A DNA stretch of 64,000 bases from JACCZH01 sp963729445 (GTDB lineage Bacteria > Chloroflexota > Chloroflexia > Thermomicrobiales > CFX8). The position numbers and the translations under genes were made by a program. Shown piece after piece: positions 61,329-64,000 of the stretch (position 1 is its first letter; each line of letters begins with the position of its first letter). The stretch is taken from NCBI GenBank assembly GCA_963729445.1, contig CAVSNU010000002.1:372001-436000 (forward strand), given 5' to 3'. Under the pieces are notes generated by a model, which saw nothing but the letters and a program-made list of their open reading frames with translations, ran no database searches and had not been told where the DNA came from.

Positions 61329-61664
61329 CTAGTAGCGCGGGTACGAAGACTGCTGCCGGCGCGCCGAGAAGCAATCTGAGCAGTATACCGGCTTGTTGCC
61401 GCTTGGCTGGAACGGCACCTGGGTCTCTTGACCGCACTCATCGCAGATCGCAGAGAACATCTGGCGATCGGTGCGCGGAGCGCCGTAGCCACCGCTCGCA
61501 CCGGCTCCGCCGCGGCTGCCAGCCTTGCGCGAGTCACGACAGTTCTTGCAACGCCGTGGCTGGTTGGTGAAACCCTTTTCCGCGTAGAACGCCTGCTCAC
61601 CGGCGGTGAACACGAATTCTGAATTGCAGTCGCTGCAATTAAGGGTGATATCCGAGTGCTCCAT
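61329..61664 (-). CDS. Zinc-ribbon protein with four CxxC pairs
   Basis: 111-residue basic protein from ATG 61664 (AGGA upstream). Two zinc knuckle sets are visible: CSDC (10-13) with CKNC (about 38-41), and CDEC (about 74-77) with CSDC (about 95-98), joined by a Gly-rich linker. The first unit, ITLNCSDCNSEFVFTAGEQAFYAEKGF (in part) with QPRRCKNCR, is the common 'zinc-ribbon domain-containing' family linked to cold-shock and nucleic-acid proteins; function unproven. It is single, with a weak hairpin at 61264-61291 downstream. Confidence 0.83.
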   Translation of the reverse strand: MEHSDITLNCSDCNSEFVFTAGEQAFYAEKGFTNQPRRCKNCRDSRKAGSRGGAGASGGYGAPRTDRQMFSAICDECGQETQVPFQPSGNKPVYCSDCFSARRQQSSYPRY

Positions 61665-61843
61665 CTTTTCCTGGACTCCCTGGGACACGTCGTCGGCTAG
61701 GCGACGACACAAACATTTCGCGTCATACTGAAAATCTGACCCTGGGGATGTCGGAGAGGAGTACCCGGTCCTTACCACCTTAGGCAGTCAGTTGACTTCA
61801 TGGATACATTAACACACATTTGTAATCTACGCTAGTAGGAAGG

Positions 61844-62407
61844 CTAAATCTGTTTTGACGCACTTCCAGACTTCGCCCTGGTTGGGGTAATTCCGGCCTG
61901 CTGATCCTCGTAACGGCCCAGGATGAAGAGCAGCGACGAGAGCCGGTTCAGGTAGGCGGGAACCAGTTCATTCTTCAGTTCGTTCTCATGGAAGAGCTTG
62001 ACGACCAGCCGCTCGGCTCGGCGCACAACCGTCCGGGCGACATCCAGCGCGGCGCCTGACACCGTATCTCCAGGAAGGATGAAGTGCGGCGGCAAGGGAA
62101 CTTCCTCGGCCAACTGGTCGGTCGTAGCCTCAAGCCGGTCGAGATGGTCCTGGGTCACGTGGTAGCGGTCCTGCTGCATATCGGTAGCGAAGGCCAGTTC
62201 TGCCATCATCAGGTAGAGATCACGCTGCGCCTCTACCAAAATGGTCCTGGTGCGCTCGCCTTGCGCAATTGCCCGGGCGTAGCCGATCTGTGCCGTGGCC
62301 TCATCAATCGTTCCAAAGGCTTCCGGACGCGCGTCATACTTGGCCACTCGCCCACCCAAGAGATCGGTATAGCCCTGGTCGCCTTTTCGCGTGTAGAAGG
62401 TTGTCAT
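61844..62407 (-). CDS. PduO-type cob(I)yrinic acid a,c-diamide adenosyltransferase
   Basis: ATP:cob(I)alamin adenosyltransferase, 187 residues, converting cob(I)alamin to adenosylcobalamin. ATG 62407 has GGGAG upstream; a GTG one codon earlier is also open. Motifs are the ATP-binding FYTRKGDQGYTDLLGG, GTIDEATAQIGYARA, VVRRAERLVV and PAYLNRLSSLLFILGR, with a helical bundle in between. It is a single gene divergent from the S41 protease; no other B12 gene is in the window. Confidence 0.92.
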   Translation of the reverse strand: MTTFYTRKGDQGYTDLLGGRVAKYDARPEAFGTIDEATAQIGYARAIAQGERTRTILVEAQRDLYLMMAELAFATDMQQDRYHVTQDHLDRLEATTDQLAEEVPLPPHFILPGDTVSGAALDVARTVVRRAERLVVKLFHENELKNELVPAYLNRLSSLLFILGRYEDQQAGITPTRAKSGSASKQI

Positions 62408-62580
62408 CACTTACTCCCGCTTCATTATTCTGGCCACGCATGGCGAAGCTGTACTAAACGACACGTGAGAGGTGCTCCTAAAACGTTTCAGCCCAGACAC
62501 GTATACTTCCAGGAGTGTACGCCCCGTGACATACCACGACCCACGCCAAACGTATCCGTATTACATGGTGAGAAACATTG

Positions 62581-63969
62581 ATGCCAACAGATCATGATTC
62601 CGTGAACGTACCAAATTCGCGAGTATCGTCAAGTGTTAGCTGGACACCGGCCACCAAGCGATCCAAGCGCAAGACCGGTAGATCAAGATTCATCTCGATC
62701 GCCTTAATCACCCTGTTCGTGTTCAGCGGCATGTTCGCCGCCTTCGCCGGCGGCATGGTTTTTGAGCGGGCCGTCTCTGGCTCCCCCACCGAAGCGGCCA
62801 ACCAGGACGCCCCGGTCTCAGCGTCGGAAACCTTTGACCGCGCCTGGGAGGTCGTCTCTGACGAATACGTCGACGAGAGCAAGATAAACGAAGAGCAGAT
62901 GCTTGCAGGCGCGATTGAAGGCATGCTGGCCACACTTGGTGACGAGGGTCACACCCGCTACCTTACCGCCGAGGAAACGCAGATGGACCGGGAGAGCTCA
63001 TCCGGCAGCTATGTCGGTATCGGTGTTCTGGTCGAAACCAACGAAAACGAAGAGTACGTGGTGGTGACTCCGTTTGAGGGCTCTCCTGCCTTCCAGGCCG
63101 GTGTGCAGCCGGGCGATGTCATCGTGGCTGTCGCCGGCCAGGATGTCGCCAATCAAACGATGCAGGAAGTCATCGCCCAGATTCGCGGACCGGAGGGGTC
63201 AACTGTTGAGGTGAGCTTCCAGCGGCCGGGGCAGACCGAGCGGATCACCCACACCCTGACCCGCAGCCGGATCACGGTCTCGTCGGTCTCCTGGACGATG
63301 CTGGAGAACAACATCGCCGTCCTGCGCTTGTCCCAGTTCACCTCCGGCGCCGGCGATGATCTGGCCCGTTCTCTTGAGGAAGCCAGGGCCGCCGGTGCAC
63401 AGGGTGTCGTCCTCGACTTGCGACACAACCCGGGAGGCTTTATTCGGGAGGCCATGCAGGTTGCCTCGATGTTCGTGCCGGACGATTCTGTCGTCTATAT
63501 CAGCGAGACCCGCGATGGGGGCCGGGTGGAACACCGCGCGGAGCGCGGCGCGACCCACATCGATGACACACCGTTCGTGGTCCTGATCAATGAGGGCTCG
63601 GCGTCGTCGTCGGAGATCGTCTCCGGCGCCATCAAAGCCGCCAACACCTCCACCGTGATTGGCCAGGTCACCGTTGGCACCGGTACGGTGCTGCACCAGT
63701 TTGAGCTCGGCGATGGCTCGACGATCTGGCTTGGGGTAGAGCTCTGGCTCACGCCGGAGGGCAACCTGATCAAGGACCGCGGCATTCGCCCAGATGTCCT
63801 GGTCAGTCTCAATGAGGACCAGATTCCGTTCAGTGTCCACCCTTCCCAGAACGGCGCAGCGACAGACGAGCTCAACGACCGCCAGCTGGAATACGCGGTG
63901 CGGGTCCTGACCCACGACGAGGCCGGCTCGAAGAACCCTCAAATTGGAGGTCCATCACGAGCAAACTAG
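62581..63969 (+). CDS. S41-family C-terminal processing protease with altered Lys position
   Basis: Carboxy-terminal protease-like protein of 462 residues. A basic N-terminus and one membrane anchor (about 40-60) put it outside the membrane. The PDZ domain is about 140-225 (YVGIGVLVET, AGVQPGDVIVAVAGQDV) and the S41 core about 235-410 (LRLSQFTSGAGDDL, LDLRHNPGG, NEGSASSSEIVSGAIKAA). The nucleophile is probably S342. The usual Lys of TFGKGxVQ is Thr367 in VTVGTGTVLHQF, so the Ser-Lys dyad is not canonical. The next gene starts 8 bases after the stop. Confidence 0.88.
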   Translation: MPTDHDSVNVPNSRVSSSVSWTPATKRSKRKTGRSRFISIALITLFVFSGMFAAFAGGMVFERAVSGSPTEAANQDAPVSASETFDRAWEVVSDEYVDESKINEEQMLAGAIEGMLATLGDEGHTRYLTAEETQMDRESSSGSYVGIGVLVETNENEEYVVVTPFEGSPAFQAGVQPGDVIVAVAGQDVANQTMQEVIAQIRGPEGSTVEVSFQRPGQTERITHTLTRSRITVSSVSWTMLENNIAVLRLSQFTSGAGDDLARSLEEARAAGAQGVVLDLRHNPGGFIREAMQVASMFVPDDSVVYISETRDGGRVEHRAERGATHIDDTPFVVLINEGSASSSEIVSGAIKAANTSTVIGQVTVGTGTVLHQFELGDGSTIWLGVELWLTPEGNLIKDRGIRPDVLVSLNEDQIPFSVHPSQNGAATDELNDRQLEYAVRVLTHDEAGSKNPQIGGPSRAN

Positions 63970-63977
63970 GAGGTGAC

Positions 63978-64000
63978 ATGGCTGCCAGCGATGCATCGTC
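63978..64000 (+). CDS. Start of an unidentified gene (cut by window end)
   Basis: ATG 63978 with the very strong site AGGAGGTGA directly before it. Only seven codons (MAASDAS) are in the window, too few to identify. Spacing of 8 bases to the S41 gene means it is probably co-transcribed with the protease. Confidence 0.6.

Noticed and set aside
1..64000. tRNA or rRNA genes, CRISPR arrays, insertion sequences, prophage
   Set aside because: No cloverleaf-like gene, rRNA segment, regularly spaced direct repeats, transposase or integrase was recognised. A covariance-model scan would be needed to exclude small RNAs fully.

Overview
The window looks like chromosomal DNA of a Chloroflexota bacterium, most likely from the Thermomicrobia or a close relative. 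This is inferred from several signs: it is GC-rich, secreted proteins carry 'YFERxRFEYHP / FGYPISE' and 'YFDKARMEIN ... QAFERRxLTYTP ... YYEWRY' modules that I associate with this phylum, an NfeD-stomatin pair is present, one S41 protease has a GTGTV motif, and bS21 begins MKVELRD. No rRNA, tRNA, CRISPR array, insertion sequence or prophage was recognised.

Layout. 0-2.4 kb: two coupled GT4 glycosyltransferases. 3.0-5.4 kb: an XRE-type regulator and a PLP aminotransferase. 5.5-10.9 kb: a minus-strand run of YchF-like GTPase, YfhO-like membrane protein, CsbB/GtrB-like GT2 and a methyltransferase, which resembles a lipid-linked-sugar glycosylation cassette. 11.3-16.2 kb: SH3b exoprotein, ring-cleaving dioxygenase-like VOC protein, ECF-like sigma factor and a bactofilin-like membrane protein. 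16.2-19.5 kb: a GAF-GGDEF gene broken by an in-frame UGA, a cupin and a frameshifted gamma-glutamyltransferase. 19.5-26.9 kb: alpha/beta hydrolase, stomatin and NfeD, FolC, MBL hydrolase, ArsR-type regulator, cupin. 27-32.6 kb: secreted CAP protein, GDPD, PAP2 phosphatase and a Tat-exported PGRP amidase. 33.5-37.6 kb: DUF2085 and small proteins, bS21, MarR. 37.8-42.5 kb: bL25, two divergent glycosyltransferases, DUF4870, RraA. 42.6-49.1 kb: two large secreted paralogues. 49.7-54.7 kb: C45 acyltransferase-like protein, GNAT, membrane proteins, then dxs-rsmG-proS (to 56.5 kb). 56.8-59.8 kb: an operon whose aldo/keto reductase and M20 members have both lost their active-site residues. 59.9-64 kb: lipoprotein, zinc-ribbon protein, cobalamin adenosyltransferase, S41 protease and the first codons of another gene.

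Three themes stand out. First, cell-surface construction: glycosyltransferases, a YfhO/GT2 pair, an amidase and large modular exoproteins that share one uncharacterised C-terminal or N-terminal module. Second, two adjacent pseudo-enzymes in one operon. Third, a family of palindromic intergenic repeats (unit A, containing GTCATCCTGA..AAGGATCT, and unit B, about 63 bp) at four loci.

At least seven genes carry one-base indels or a stop codon inside otherwise well conserved coding sequence (GAF-GGDEF, ggt, rpsU, rplY, a glycosyltransferase and both large exoproteins). Because housekeeping ribosomal proteins are among them, some of these are probably sequence or assembly errors. Each is given here as one gene with the break position stated.
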